From Streptomyces iconiensis (GTDB taxonomy: Bacteria; Actinomycetota; Actinomycetes; Streptomycetales; Streptomycetaceae), in contig NZ_JANCPR020000023.1 in the NCBI RefSeq assembly GCF_028657195.3, positions 83,695 to 147,694 of the forward strand: 64,000 bases of DNA, in the 5' to 3' direction. This document shows, piece by piece, positions 8,130-16,778 of this stretch (position 1 is its first letter; every line of letters begins with the position of its first letter). The position numbers and the translations under genes were made by a program. The notes beneath the pieces were generated by a model. That model did no database searches, was not told the DNA's origin, and worked only from the letters and a program-made list of their open reading frames with translations.

Positions 8130-9295
8130 CGGAGTGTCCTTTCGCTGGGGCGGCCCTGGGTTTCGGCGGCTGTGCCCACCAGGGCCAGCCGGGGTTCCAC
8201 GAGCGCGCGGTCGAGCGTCGCCGCGATGCGTACGTAGCCGCTCGCGCCCGGTCCGTAGGAGCTGCCCGGCATCACTACGAGCCCCGCGACCTGGGCGGCT
8301 CTGCGCGCGAACCGTACGTCCGAGCCTCCGGGCGCGCGCACCCACACGAAGGGGCCGCCCTGTGGGGGCTCGCACGCCAGGCCGTGCGCGTGCAGCGCGG
8401 CGACCAGGTCGTTCACCCGGCGCCTGGTGCGCCGGGTGTGTTCCTCCGCGTGCCGGTCATCGAGCAGCAGCTTCGTCGCGGCTGCCTGCGAGGCGGCGCT
8501 CGCCATGAACCCGGCTGCCCTGCGCAGCGGGACCAGCCGGGAGACCACGGCGGGGTCGCCGGCATAGAACCCGACTCGCAGGCCGGGGGAGTTGGATCTC
8601 TTGGAGACGCTGTGGAGCGCCAGTACGCCCTTCGGGCCGCCGCTGAGCGCCGTACGGGGCTCATGGGCCCAGGTCGCCGCGGCGTACGCCTCGTCGGAGA
8701 GCACCAGCACGCCGTGTGCGCGGCCCCAGTCGGCGATGCGGTCCAGTGGCTCGACCACGCCGGTGGGGTTGGCCGGGCTGTTCACCCACAGGCACAGCGC
8801 GCGGCCGACCTCCTCCTGCGGGAGCAGGTCCAGGCGCATACGGAAGTCGGGGCCGGCCGGGACCCGGAACACCCGCAGCCCGGCCAGCCGTGCCCCGAGC
8901 GCGTACGGGGGATAGCCCAGGGCGGGCACCAGCACGGTGTCGCGTACGGGAGCCGCCGGGTCTCGCGGTCCGGTGCCAAGTGGCGGCTCCGCGTGGCGTG
9001 TTGCGGTGAGGAACAGGGGGAGCGTGGAGATGAGTTCCTTGGACCCCGCGCAGGCCGCCACCGCTCCGGGCGGCAGTTCTACTCCGTAGATCCTTCGCAG
9101 GTGGGCCTCCGCAGCGGCGCGGAACTCCTCGCTTCCTGCGCTCGGCGGGTAAGCCGCCGTACGCGGGAACACCTCGGGGCCGACCGGGGGCGGCGGATCG
9201 GCCGAGAGGCCCTGGGTGAGGTCCAGGACGGGCAGGCCGGACGCCGCCGCGAGGTCCAGCCCGATCTCTCGTGTCCAGTTCGGGCCGTCCGTCAC
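8126..9295 (-). CDS. dapC: DapC-like PLP aminotransferase
   Basis: The 389-residue fold-type I aminotransferase resembles N-succinyl-diaminopimelate aminotransferase. Visible features are the N-terminal LDLTQGLSADPPPP, the cofactor-binding AGSKELISTLPLF, the NSPANPTGVV loop, SDEAYA, and the lysine region HSVSKRSNSPGLRVGFYAG, where Lys would hold PLP. It should swap a keto group on the acylated product of the neighbouring DapD homologue. The GTG at 9295 overlaps the stop of the lysA-like gene (GTGA), and its own stop overlaps dapD, so the three are tightly coupled. Substrate may differ from the cell-wall pathway. Confidence 0.85.
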   Translation of the reverse strand: MTDGPNWTREIGLDLAAASGLPVLDLTQGLSADPPPPVGPEVFPRTAAYPPSAGSEEFRAAAEAHLRRIYGVELPPGAVAACAGSKELISTLPLFLTATRHAEPPLGTGPRDPAAPVRDTVLVPALGYPPYALGARLAGLRVFRVPAGPDFRMRLDLLPQEEVGRALCLWVNSPANPTGVVEPLDRIADWGRAHGVLVLSDEAYAAATWAHEPRTALSGGPKGVLALHSVSKRSNSPGLRVGFYAGDPAVVSRLVPLRRAAGFMASAASQAAATKLLLDDRHAEEHTRRTRRRVNDLVAALHAHGLACEPPQGGPFVWVRAPGGSDVRFARRAAQVAGLVVMPGSSYGPGASGYVRIAATLDRALVEPRLALVGTAAETQGRPSERTLR

Positions 9296-10596
9296 GACAC
9301 CGGCTCCAGCGGCCGGGGCAGCACGACGGGGTGGAAGCGCAGGGTCGCGAAGTGGTCCTGCTCGTTCTCGGCCCGGCGGATGAGTTCGACGCCGCCGTCG
9401 GTGCGCAGGAGGAGTTCCTGCGGGCGCAGCCGCCCGTTGTAGGTGAACCCCATGGAATGGCCGTGGGCGCCCGTGTCGTGGATGAGCAGCAGATCTCCCT
9501 CGGCGAGCGGGGGCAGCTCGCGGTCCACGCCGAACTTGTCGTTGTTCTCGCACAGCGACCCCGTCACGTCCACCGTCTCCGGCGGTCCCGGGCGGGGCCA
9601 GGGCACGGTGATGTGGTGGTAGGCGTCGGGGTAGAGCGCGGGCCGCATCAGCGCGCTCATGCTGGCGTCGACTCCCGCGCACTCGCGCCACTTGCTCATC
9701 CGGTTGACCACGCGGGTGGCGAGTACGCCGTGCGGTCCTGTGAGGTACCTCCCGCTCTCGAAGCAGATGAGGGGGATGTCCCCGCCGTGTTCGCGCCGCC
9801 AGTCGCGCAGGCGCGCGGCGATCGCGGCGCCGAGGGCCTCGATGTCGAAGGTCTGCTGCTGTGGGCGGTAGGGGATGCCGATCCCGCCGCCCAGGTTGAG
9901 GAGTTCCACCTCAAGGCCGAGCGACTCGCGCAGCCGTAGGACCTGTTCCAGCAGCAGGTCCAAGGTGCTCAACAGGGGCTGTGCGGTGAGCGAGTTGGAG
10001 GCGAGCATCATGTGCAGCCCGAACCGCTCGATGCCCATGCGCCGCGCCTTGGCGCAGACGGCCGGGAGCCGGTCGGTCCTGATGCCGAACTTCGCCGTCT
10101 CGGGCGTGCCGAGGAACGGGTGGCCCCGGCCCTCCGGAGTCGTGGACGAGGCCAGCCGGCCGGGATTGACCCGCAGGCACAGCGAGTCGGGCAGCCGGGG
10201 CAGGTCGGCGAGTTTGTCGAGGACCGCCTCGTCGTCGATGTTCACCGTCGCGCCCAGCTCGACGGCCGCTGCCAGCTCGGCCCTGCTCGTGTTGTTGGAG
10301 GTGAACATGATGTCCCCGGCCTCCGCTCCCGCCCGCGCCGCCAGGGACAGCTCGGGCGGCGAGCTGCAGTCGAAGCCGAATCTGTGGTCGTACAGCAGCC
10401 GCAGGACCGCCGGGTTGGGCAGGGCCTTGACGGCGAAGAACTCCCGGTAGCGCAGGGCGCTGAACGCCCGGTCGAACGCCTCGGCCGTCTCGTGCAGGCC
10501 CTGCTCGTCGTAGAGGTGGAACGGGGTGCCGAAGTGCCGGACGACCTCGGGCAGTACATCGGTGAGGCGGCGGTTGAACGCGGCGCTCATCGGCAT
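9292..10596 (-). CDS. lysA: PLP-dependent decarboxylase, diaminopimelate decarboxylase family
   Basis: The 434-residue fold-type III decarboxylase has an alanine-racemase-like barrel: FFAVKALPNPAVL near residue 55 carries the PLP lysine, LNLGGGIGIPY is the phosphate loop, and CENNDKFGVD corresponds to the Cys-containing substrate loop of LysA enzymes. The usual HIGSQ-type motif is replaced by GLHMMLASNS, so it is not a standard LysA and may act on a modified or acylated DAP. With the DapD and DapC homologues it forms a coupled unit. Tabtoxin biosynthesis uses a comparable lysA-like gene (tabA). A GGAG site lies upstream; the ATG two codons later is an alternative. Confidence 0.8.
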   Translation of the reverse strand: MPMSAAFNRRLTDVLPEVVRHFGTPFHLYDEQGLHETAEAFDRAFSALRYREFFAVKALPNPAVLRLLYDHRFGFDCSSPPELSLAARAGAEAGDIMFTSNNTSRAELAAAVELGATVNIDDEAVLDKLADLPRLPDSLCLRVNPGRLASSTTPEGRGHPFLGTPETAKFGIRTDRLPAVCAKARRMGIERFGLHMMLASNSLTAQPLLSTLDLLLEQVLRLRESLGLEVELLNLGGGIGIPYRPQQQTFDIEALGAAIAARLRDWRREHGGDIPLICFESGRYLTGPHGVLATRVVNRMSKWRECAGVDASMSALMRPALYPDAYHHITVPWPRPGPPETVDVTGSLCENNDKFGVDRELPPLAEGDLLLIHDTGAHGHSMGFTYNGRLRPQELLLRTDGGVELIRRAENEQDHFATLRFHPVVLPRPLEPVS

Positions 10597-10629
10597 GACG
10601 GGGTGCTCCTTCGGTCTCTCGTGCCCAGG

Positions 10630-11334
10630 TCAGGCGACCAGGCGCGCGGTGATGACCGAACGGACCCGGCGCCCGCTCAGCGGACGGTCGTAGGTGAACG
10701 TCTCGGCCTCCACCTCGCCGAACCCGGCGGCCAGCGCCTGTTCGCGCATGTATGCGCCGGTCAGCCAGTGGAAGCCGGTGACTCCCGGCGCGGGCTGGGC
10801 CGGTGAGCCGTCCGTGGTGCAGTCGTTGGAGGCGATCAGGGTGCCGCCTCCGGTGCCCTGCCCGTTCCCTGAGTCGTCGGCGAACCAGGAGCGGATACGG
10901 CGCAGTACGGGCTGGATCGAACGCGTACGCGGGTCGTAGAGATGGCCGAGCACACCGTCCATGTAGACCACCGGCCAGGAGCCCTCCGGTGTCCAGTCGG
11001 CGATGTCGGCCTGTAGGGCCTCCAGGCCCTTCGACTCGGCCAGTTCGACGGCCTCGGCCAGGGCGTCCACCGCCAGCACCCGGTAACCGTCCCGCGCGAG
11101 CCCGCTCTCGATGGCGGCGTTGCCGCTGCCCAGGCTCAGCAGGTTCTTGGCGCCGTGCGCTTCGAGGGCCGCGACGAGCTTGTCCCGCATCCACCCGCGG
11201 TACGCGGCGGAGTAGGTGGACGGTGTGATGGAGTCGCCGCGGGCGCCGCCGTCCTCCCATATCTGGAAGAGATTCGGTTCGTTGTCCCGTTTGGGCAGGT
11301 AGAAGTCGGTGAGCGTGTCGAGCTGGCTGTTCAT
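10630..11334 (-). CDS. Class I SAM-dependent methyltransferase
   Basis: In this 234-residue protein the SAM site is NLLSLGSGNAAIESGLARDG at about residues 64-83, followed by the acidic loop VLAVDALAEAVELAE. SNDCTTDG and FHWLTGAYMREQALAAGF belong to the C-terminal half. It sits 33 bases before the lysA-like gene in the same operon, so its substrate is probably the DAP-derived amino acid. In tabtoxin a similar-sized gene (tblA) accompanies the dap-like genes, and a methionine-derived carbon enters the product. AAGGAAG precedes the ATG. Methylating the aryl-glycine or the deazaguanine is also possible. Confidence 0.75.
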   Translation of the reverse strand: MNSQLDTLTDFYLPKRDNEPNLFQIWEDGGARGDSITPSTYSAAYRGWMRDKLVAALEAHGAKNLLSLGSGNAAIESGLARDGYRVLAVDALAEAVELAESKGLEALQADIADWTPEGSWPVVYMDGVLGHLYDPRTRSIQPVLRRIRSWFADDSGNGQGTGGGTLIASNDCTTDGSPAQPAPGVTGFHWLTGAYMREQALAAGFGEVEAETFTYDRPLSGRRVRSVITARLVA

Positions 11335-11436
11335 GGCGCTTCCTTCTGCGGTAGTGCGGGCAGGTCCGCCGCGCGGCCACGCGTGGGATACGGGCGCAGC
11401 GCGCTGTGGCGGTGGCGGCCGGCCTGTTACGGGGCT

Positions 11437-12069
11437 CTACTTGCGCTGGAGCGACCCCGCCGCCTGGGCAAGGGAGAGGATTTCGGCGCGCTCGGGACCT
11501 TGTTCGTCGAAGACCCCGTGGAACACCGCCGAGGTCATCACCGCGCTGGTACGCACGCCCCGCATCGTCATGCACAGGTGCTCTCCGCTGCCGATGACGG
11601 CGACATCGGACGAGCCGGTGACGGTCTCGATCTCGTGCGCGATGTCGGCGACGAGCCGCTCCTGCACCTGGAGCTTGTGCGCGTGGCGGTGCGCGATGCG
11701 GGCGAACTTGGAGAGGCCGAGCAGGCTCTTCTGACTGCGGTACGCGATGGTCAGGGAGCAGTTGAAGGGCAGCAGGTGGTGTTCGCACAGCGACCACACC
11801 CGGATGTCGGAGACCAGTACGAGCTGGCCGCCGCTGATGGTCTCGAAGACCGTGTCGGTGTTTCCGGCGTCGTGTCCGACGAACTCGCGCCACCAGTTGG
11901 CGTAGCGGCGCGGGGTGTCGACCAGTCCTTCGCGGTCGGGGTCCTCGCCTATCTCGATGAGGAGTTGACGCGCCAGTGTCTCCAGCGGGTCGGCCTCGAC
12001 CTTCTCTCCGTCGATCTTCTCTCCGTCGACGGGGACGAAGGGGTCCCGTTGGTCAAGTCGCAGGCTCAT
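11437..12069 (-). CDS. folE: GTP cyclohydrolase I
   Basis: The 210-residue enzyme converts GTP to 7,8-dihydroneopterin triphosphate, the first step to preQ0. The zinc and active-site motif is LCEHHLLPFNCS, followed by the family signature SLLGLSKFARIAHRHAHKLQVQ region and CMTMRGVRTSAVMT. The length fits bacterial FolE. It lies 7 bases after queE in the operon, so it is a pathway copy rather than the housekeeping folate enzyme. It probably drives GTP into 7-deazaguanine synthesis when the cluster is on. Confidence 0.93.
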   Translation of the reverse strand: MSLRLDQRDPFVPVDGEKIDGEKVEADPLETLARQLLIEIGEDPDREGLVDTPRRYANWWREFVGHDAGNTDTVFETISGGQLVLVSDIRVWSLCEHHLLPFNCSLTIAYRSQKSLLGLSKFARIAHRHAHKLQVQERLVADIAHEIETVTGSSDVAVIGSGEHLCMTMRGVRTSAVMTSAVFHGVFDEQGPERAEILSLAQAAGSLQRK

Positions 12070-12075
12070 GATCTT

Positions 12076-12831
12076 TCAGACTCCTCGCCGGTCGCCCCAG
12101 GCGAGGACGTGAAGACGGGTGGTGAGATTCCAGCCCCGTCGCACGACCTCGTCTGCGATGTCGCCCAAGTGCTTGCTGATGTCGTCGAAGTTCTTGCCCT
12201 CGGGCATGACCCACACGGGGCCGAGCCCGAGCTGTTCCGTCAGGTCGGCGACCTCGTCCAGATCGCTGGGCGACCTGCACACGAACTTGAAGGCCACACC
12301 TGGTGTGCCGCTCAGTGCCCGCAGGGCTTCCGGCTTGATCCGCTGGCTGAGCGGATCGCCGGCGTGAGCGAGTTTCGGTGAGACGTTGAAGCGCGGCCCC
12401 AGGGCGATCAGCGCCTCGTCCGGCACGACCGTGCCGTTCGTCTCGATCTCCACGGACGTGCCGTGTTCGGCGAGTGCCTGGATCAGGGGCAGCAGCCGCC
12501 GCTGCTGGCTCAGGGGTTCCCCGCCGCTGATGACCACGAGGTTGGTGGCCATGGCCAGCAGCTCGTCCAGCACGCTCGCCGTGGTGCGGCCGGTCAGCTC
12601 GCTGCGCGGGTCGTACTTCGTGCCCTGGTCGCTGAGCCCCTTCCAGTCCCAGGTGTAGGGGGTGTCGCACCAGCGGCACGACAGGTTGCAGCCGCCCAGC
12701 CGGAGGAAGGCGCAGCGCCGGCCGCTGGAGGGTCCCTCGCCCTGGACCGTGGGGCCGAAGATCTCGTTCACCACAAGGGTGGTGGCCCTCGCCCCGGGGG
12801 CCGCGCGTTCCGTGCCGCTCGCCTGGCTCAT
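12076..12831 (-). CDS. queE: 7-carboxy-7-deazaguanine synthase (radical SAM)
   Basis: This 251-residue radical SAM enzyme contracts 6-carboxytetrahydropterin to 7-carboxy-7-deazaguanine. The iron-sulfur motif is CNLSCRWC (CX3CX2C), followed by DTPYTWDWKG, and the SAM-binding motif is VVISGGEPLSQ. The N-terminal NEIFGPTVQGEGPSSGRRC is a QueE hallmark. The ATG overlaps the queD stop (ATGA), and folE follows after 6 bases, so the genes act as one unit. Confidence 0.94.
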   Translation of the reverse strand: MSQASGTERAAPGARATTLVVNEIFGPTVQGEGPSSGRRCAFLRLGGCNLSCRWCDTPYTWDWKGLSDQGTKYDPRSELTGRTTASVLDELLAMATNLVVISGGEPLSQQRRLLPLIQALAEHGTSVEIETNGTVVPDEALIALGPRFNVSPKLAHAGDPLSQRIKPEALRALSGTPGVAFKFVCRSPSDLDEVADLTEQLGLGPVWVMPEGKNFDDISKHLGDIADEVVRRGWNLTTRLHVLAWGDRRGV

Positions 12832-13190
12832 GGCCGGTACTCCGCCCAGGTCTTGGCGGTCTCCGACAGCTTGACCGCGCTCAGTTCAGGCAGCCGCTCG
12901 GACCAGATCTCGTAGATCCACATGGCCAGGTTCTCCGCCGACGGGTTGCGGCCGGGCACCACGTCGTTGAGGTGGCGGTGGTCGAGTTCCGAGTCGAGCC
13001 ACTTCTTGAAGTCCGACAGTTCGCCGTAGTCCCGTACGAAGCCGGCCGGGGTCAGCTCGTCGGGTGGCGCGGCGAGTTCCAGCCGCACGGTGTAGTTGTG
13101 ACCGTGCAGCCGTGCGCACTGGTGGTCGCTGGGCAGATGGTCCAGGCGGTGGCTCGCCGAGAACGCGAAGTCCTTACTGATGCGGAACAC
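12828..13190 (-). CDS. queD: 6-carboxy-5,6,7,8-tetrahydropterin synthase
   Basis: The roughly 120-residue protein of the 6-pyruvoyl-tetrahydropterin synthase family converts dihydroneopterin triphosphate to 6-carboxytetrahydropterin. The nucleophilic Cys and zinc His are seen in CARLHGHNYTV, with FSASHRLD near the start and a second catalytic segment SELDHRHLNDV. I chose the GTG at 13190, which gives MFRISKDF and lies 5 bases after the queC stop; a CTG three codons upstream is an alternative. Its stop overlaps queE. Confidence 0.92.
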   Translation of the reverse strand: MFRISKDFAFSASHRLDHLPSDHQCARLHGHNYTVRLELAAPPDELTPAGFVRDYGELSDFKKWLDSELDHRHLNDVVPGRNPSAENLAMWIYEIWSERLPELSAVKLSETAKTWAEYRP

Positions 13191-13195
13191 GAATG

Positions 13196-13867
13196 TCAGC
13201 CCTTCGTGTAGACGGTGGGGTCGTGGACGTCGGCCAGTACGAACGCCTGCCTGCGGTCGTGGCAGGCGGCGCAGACGCCGCACTGCTCCTCGCGGCCCTT
13301 GAAGCAGCTCCAGGTCTCCTGCCAGGGCACCCCGAGTTCCTCGCCGCGCTTGATCACCTCGTGCTTCGGCCAGGTGATGAACGGTGCGACGACGGAGAGC
13401 TGCTCCGGCGCGTAACCCGCGCAGGCGATGCGCTCCATGGCGTTGAAGGACTCGATGAACGCGGGCGAGCAGTCGGAGCCGGTCACCGCGTCCTCGGCGA
13501 CCGAGCCCATGGCCACCTGGTCGGCGTCGACCGCCGCCGCGGCTGCGTAGGCGACGGACAGCAGGATCACGTTGCGGTTGGGCACCACGTTGACGCTGCC
13601 GGGCGCCGTGTAGTGCTGGTCGGGGACGCCGACCTCGTCATCGGTCAGCGAATAGCCGGGCAGCAGCCCCGCTATCCCGCGGAGGTCCACGGTCTCGTGC
13701 GGTACGGAGAGCCTCTTGGCGGCCAACTCGGCGTATGCGTGCTCCTTGCGGTGCCGCTGTCCGTAGTCGACCGAGAGCATGCGCAGGTCATGTCCCTGGG
13801 AATGCAGGTGATAGGCGAGTGCGACCGAGTCGAGCCCGCCGGAAACGATCGCGATCACTCGTGCCAA
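13196..13867 (-). CDS. queC: 7-cyano-7-deazaguanine (preQ0) synthase
   Basis: The 223-residue PP-loop ATPase turns 7-carboxy-7-deazaguanine and ammonia into the nitrile preQ0. The ATP loop is IVSGGLDSVALAYHL near the N-terminus, and the C-terminal zinc site is CFKGREEQCGVCAACHDRR (four Cys). The start appears to be TTG at 13867, with GAAGGGA upstream; a GTG three codons later is an alternative. With folE, queD and queE it completes GTP to preQ0. No queF or tRNA-guanine transglycosylase is present, so preQ0 is probably a building block rather than a tRNA base precursor. Confidence 0.93.
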   Translation of the reverse strand: MARVIAIVSGGLDSVALAYHLHSQGHDLRMLSVDYGQRHRKEHAYAELAAKRLSVPHETVDLRGIAGLLPGYSLTDDEVGVPDQHYTAPGSVNVVPNRNVILLSVAYAAAAAVDADQVAMGSVAEDAVTGSDCSPAFIESFNAMERIACAGYAPEQLSVVAPFITWPKHEVIKRGEELGVPWQETWSCFKGREEQCGVCAACHDRRQAFVLADVHDPTVYTKG

Positions 13868-13951
13868 CGTCTTGGGTTCCCTTCGGTGGTCCCGGCCCCG
13901 CCTCCGCCGCTGTACGCGCGGAGGGGGAGCCGGGTGCTTGTGTGCGCGGGA

Positions 13952-15319
13952 TCAGACGCCGACGGCCTGCCGGCGTACGAAGTCCGCCAGCCTGGCCACG
14001 CCTTCGTCGATGCGGTCGGGGTCGAGATAGCTGAAGGACAGGCGCATCTGGTGGGTGCCTCCCTCCGCGCCCGCGAAGAAGTGGTTCATCGGTGTCCACA
14101 GGACGCCGTACTTGCGGGCCGAGACCTCCAGGAGGGTGTCGTCCACGGGGAACGGCACTGTGAGGACGACGAAGAACCCACCGGCAGGTGCGAGCCATCG
14201 CACCCCGTGCTCCGCCCGCGCCGAGGCGGGGAAGTGCTGTTCGAGGGCTTCCAGCAGCCGGCGCCTGTTGCCGGAGTAGAAGGCGGACAGCGCGGCGGAG
14301 CGCTCGGCGAGCGAACCGCCCGACTCCACCAGCAGACCGCCGATGACGGCCTGGCTGATCGCCGGGGTGTTGACCGTGACCATGCTCTTGATCGCCGTCA
14401 GCTCCGCGGCCAGCAGGCTGCTTCCGCCGCCGGGCGCACCGTGCACCAGCTGGTCGGCGACGACGTATCCGACGCGGACGCCGGGCAGGCAGACCTTGGT
14501 GAAGGTGCCCATGTGGATGACGCGTCCGCTTCTGTCCATGGCCTTGAGCGGTGCCGGCGCCTTCTCGGGCGATGCGGTGAACCCGTAGACGCTGTCCTCC
14601 AGGATCAGCAGGTCCTCCTCGTCGGCCGCTTCGAGCAGCGCGGCTCGGGCCGTCAGATCCATCGCGGCGCCGGAGGGGTTCGCGAAGTCGGGGACGCAGT
14701 ACGCGGCGCGCGGAGTCTTCCCCGCCGCGCGCAACGCCCGGCAGGCGGCCCGCAGTTCGGCCACGTCCCAGCCGTCGGGGGACTCCGGTACGGGGCAGAT
14801 CTCCATGTCCGCCAGCCGCGCGGCGCCGACGATCCCCGCGTATCCGGGCTCCGTCACCAGCAGTACGTCCTCGGCGGTGGCCCGCAGCGCCCTGAGCGTG
14901 ATGAACATGGCCTCCTGGCAGCCGACGGTGATCACCACGGCTTCCGGCGTGGTCGCGATGCCCATGTCGGTCCTGAGCATGTCGGCCACCAGGTCGTTGA
15001 TGAGCCCGGCCGTGGGGCCGTACTGGTACAGCTCCAGCTGGGCCTCGTCCCTGGACAGGCCGCGCGTGCGGACCAGGTGGTCCAGGAAGCTGTCGAGGTG
15101 GCGGGGCACGTCCAGGTCGGCGAAGAACCGGGGGTGCGGGGCGCCGGGGGCGAAGGAGACGGCGTCGGGGAACCGGCCCATGATCTCGTTGAGGAAGTTC
15201 ATGGACCGCAGTGCGGGGTCGGAAACCGCCGGGTGCAGCTGCGAGCGGTCAAGGGTGGCCGGGTGCTTTCCCGACGGGGTGGCCGGGCGTTTTCCCGGCG
15301 GTGTGGAGCGGTCAGCCAT
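13952..15319 (-). CDS. hpgT: Aminotransferase for aryl-glycine formation (HpgT-like)
   Basis: The 455-residue PLP aminotransferase belongs to the MocR/2-aminoadipate-like class. Visible features are the glycine-tyrosine region ELYQYGPTAGLINDL, VITVGCQEAMFITLRAL, YCVPDFANPSGA, LEDSVYGF and the PLP-lysine segment HMGTFTKVCLPGVRVGYV. Immediately upstream in the same operon are dpgC, dpgB and dpgA. In glycopeptide pathways HpgT aminates 3,5-dihydroxyphenylglyoxylate to 3,5-dihydroxyphenylglycine, and that is the predicted job here. The ATG at 15319 has GAGGAA about 9 bases before it. Confidence 0.88.
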   Translation of the reverse strand: MADRSTPPGKRPATPSGKHPATLDRSQLHPAVSDPALRSMNFLNEIMGRFPDAVSFAPGAPHPRFFADLDVPRHLDSFLDHLVRTRGLSRDEAQLELYQYGPTAGLINDLVADMLRTDMGIATTPEAVVITVGCQEAMFITLRALRATAEDVLLVTEPGYAGIVGAARLADMEICPVPESPDGWDVAELRAACRALRAAGKTPRAAYCVPDFANPSGAAMDLTARAALLEAADEEDLLILEDSVYGFTASPEKAPAPLKAMDRSGRVIHMGTFTKVCLPGVRVGYVVADQLVHGAPGGGSSLLAAELTAIKSMVTVNTPAISQAVIGGLLVESGGSLAERSAALSAFYSGNRRRLLEALEQHFPASARAEHGVRWLAPAGGFFVVLTVPFPVDDTLLEVSARKYGVLWTPMNHFFAGAEGGTHQMRLSFSYLDPDRIDEGVARLADFVRRQAVGV

Positions 15320-15360
15320 GGGTGCTATTCCTCGTGTGCCTGGGGTCTCGCCCGCCCGGG

Positions 15361-16704
15361 TCAGTTCCGCCGGGACCGGCTCATCCACGTCTTCTCCAGC
15401 GTGTCGAGCACGTCCCTGCTGTAGATGCGGCTGGACTGCTCAAGGCTGAACTCGGCCATGTAGGCGCGGAACGACTCCGCCGGTTCGTCGGCGAGGTTCA
15501 GCATCCGGCGGTTGGCGACCACGGAGGGGTCGCCCATGCGTTCCGCCGCCGCGCGTACCGCCTCGTCCATCCGGTCGGCGTCCACGACCTCGTCGCAGAA
15601 CAGCGCGCCCTCCGGTTCCGAGACCTCGATGCGCCTGCCGCCGAGCACGATTCGGCGTGCCAGCCGGTGGCCCGCCATGCGGCTCAGGCGGTGGTTCGCG
15701 GCGCCGGGGACGATGCCCTCGCGTGCCGCGGGCAGGCTGAGCCAGGCCCCGGACTCCGCGACGACGTGGTCGAAGACCATCAGCAGCTGCATACCGCCGC
15801 CGATGGCGAACGTGTCCACCGCCGCGACCCAGGGCTTGTCGGTCCGCGTCCACGGCTCGTGTGCGGGGCCGCCGTCGCCGGGGGCGCGCCGGAGGCCCCG
15901 CACGATCTTGCTGATGTACCCCAGCTCCCTGCGGAGCAGGAAGTCGATGAGGGAGATCCTGCCGTTGTACAGGTGCGTGAGGTTGATACCGGAGCTGAAG
16001 ACCCGGCGTCCCACGTAGCGCGGGTGGTCCATCACCCCGCCGCGCAGCACGCCCACGTGACTGTCGTCGTCGAGCAGCACCAGGTCGACGGCGGTTTCGA
16101 GGTCGTCGGCCAGGACGTTGTCCTCGGAGTTGAGGTGTGCGGTGTTCTCGACGGTGATCTCGGCGTAGCCGTCGCGCCGGTCGATCCGTACGGTGCCCAG
16201 TCCGGCGGAGCCCGACCGCTGGTACGCGTCGAGCAGGTGGAGCGCCCTGGCGGTCGGCCGCAGCATGGCGTCGACCAGCCGGGAGCCGGAGACCGCTCCG
16301 CGCAGCAGCCCCCAGAACAGGATTCCCTGGTCGGCCTCGTGGCCTTCCTTGGCGGCCTGCGGCAGCGCGTTCTCGCGGTCCATGGTCTGCCGGGTGGGGA
16401 CCAGACCCGGCACGGATTCTGCGGCGCCGTACGCCAGTTCCGGCAGGCGCAGACCGCGTGCCCCGTCGTCCGTGAGCCGCCGGTGCAGTTCCTCGCCGTG
16501 CGCGGCGAGGAACCGCAGCCGTGCGGTGCGTGCGGACGAGGACGCCTGTGCGGCCTCTCCCCGCTGCGCCTCGGTACGGTCCGTGCGCGCCGGGAGCCGG
16601 GTGAGCGTCTCTCCTGCCGCGAGGAGGTGACCGCTTGTCGCCGCCGCGTCCTGCGCGTAGTCCCCCTTCAGCCGCGGGGGCGCGGGATCGGTTCTGGTGG
16701 GCAT
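15361..16704 (-). CDS. dpgC: 3,5-dihydroxyphenylacetyl-CoA 1,2-dioxygenase
   Basis: The 447-residue protein is a cofactor-independent dioxygenase with an enoyl-CoA hydratase-type core. DpgC enzymes convert 3,5-dihydroxyphenylacetyl-CoA and oxygen to 3,5-dihydroxyphenylglyoxylate and CoA. The crotonase oxyanion region is AVDTFAIGGGMQLLMVFDHV, and AREGIVPGAANHRLSRMAGH follows. A long N-terminal helical domain, absent from ordinary crotonases, is typical of DpgC. GGAGGTGG precedes the ATG at 16704. It is preceded by dpgB and dpgA and followed by the aminotransferase. Confidence 0.93.
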   Translation of the reverse strand: MPTRTDPAPPRLKGDYAQDAAATSGHLLAAGETLTRLPARTDRTEAQRGEAAQASSSARTARLRFLAAHGEELHRRLTDDGARGLRLPELAYGAAESVPGLVPTRQTMDRENALPQAAKEGHEADQGILFWGLLRGAVSGSRLVDAMLRPTARALHLLDAYQRSGSAGLGTVRIDRRDGYAEITVENTAHLNSEDNVLADDLETAVDLVLLDDDSHVGVLRGGVMDHPRYVGRRVFSSGINLTHLYNGRISLIDFLLRRELGYISKIVRGLRRAPGDGGPAHEPWTRTDKPWVAAVDTFAIGGGMQLLMVFDHVVAESGAWLSLPAAREGIVPGAANHRLSRMAGHRLARRIVLGGRRIEVSEPEGALFCDEVVDADRMDEAVRAAAERMGDPSVVANRRMLNLADEPAESFRAYMAEFSLEQSSRIYSRDVLDTLEKTWMSRSRRN

Positions 16705-16778
16705 GGGTGCCACCTCCGTCAGGTGGGTGTCACGGTCGTCGGACGACCGATGGGCGGGTTCTGCCGGTGCCGTACGGG

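Noticed and set aside
7254..10596. Housekeeping lysine/diaminopimelate biosynthesis
   Set aside because: DapD is of the E. coli type, not the usual actinomycete type, the LysA motif is altered, and the genes are coupled to a secondary-metabolite operon.
13952..15319. MocR-type transcription factor
   Set aside because: There is no N-terminal GntR DNA-binding domain; the protein is aminotransferase only and follows dpgABC.
13193..15424. Very long plus-strand open frame opposite queC and the aminotransferase
   Set aside because: It is antisense to two well-supported genes and has Arg/Gly/Val-rich composition typical of high-GC shadow frames.
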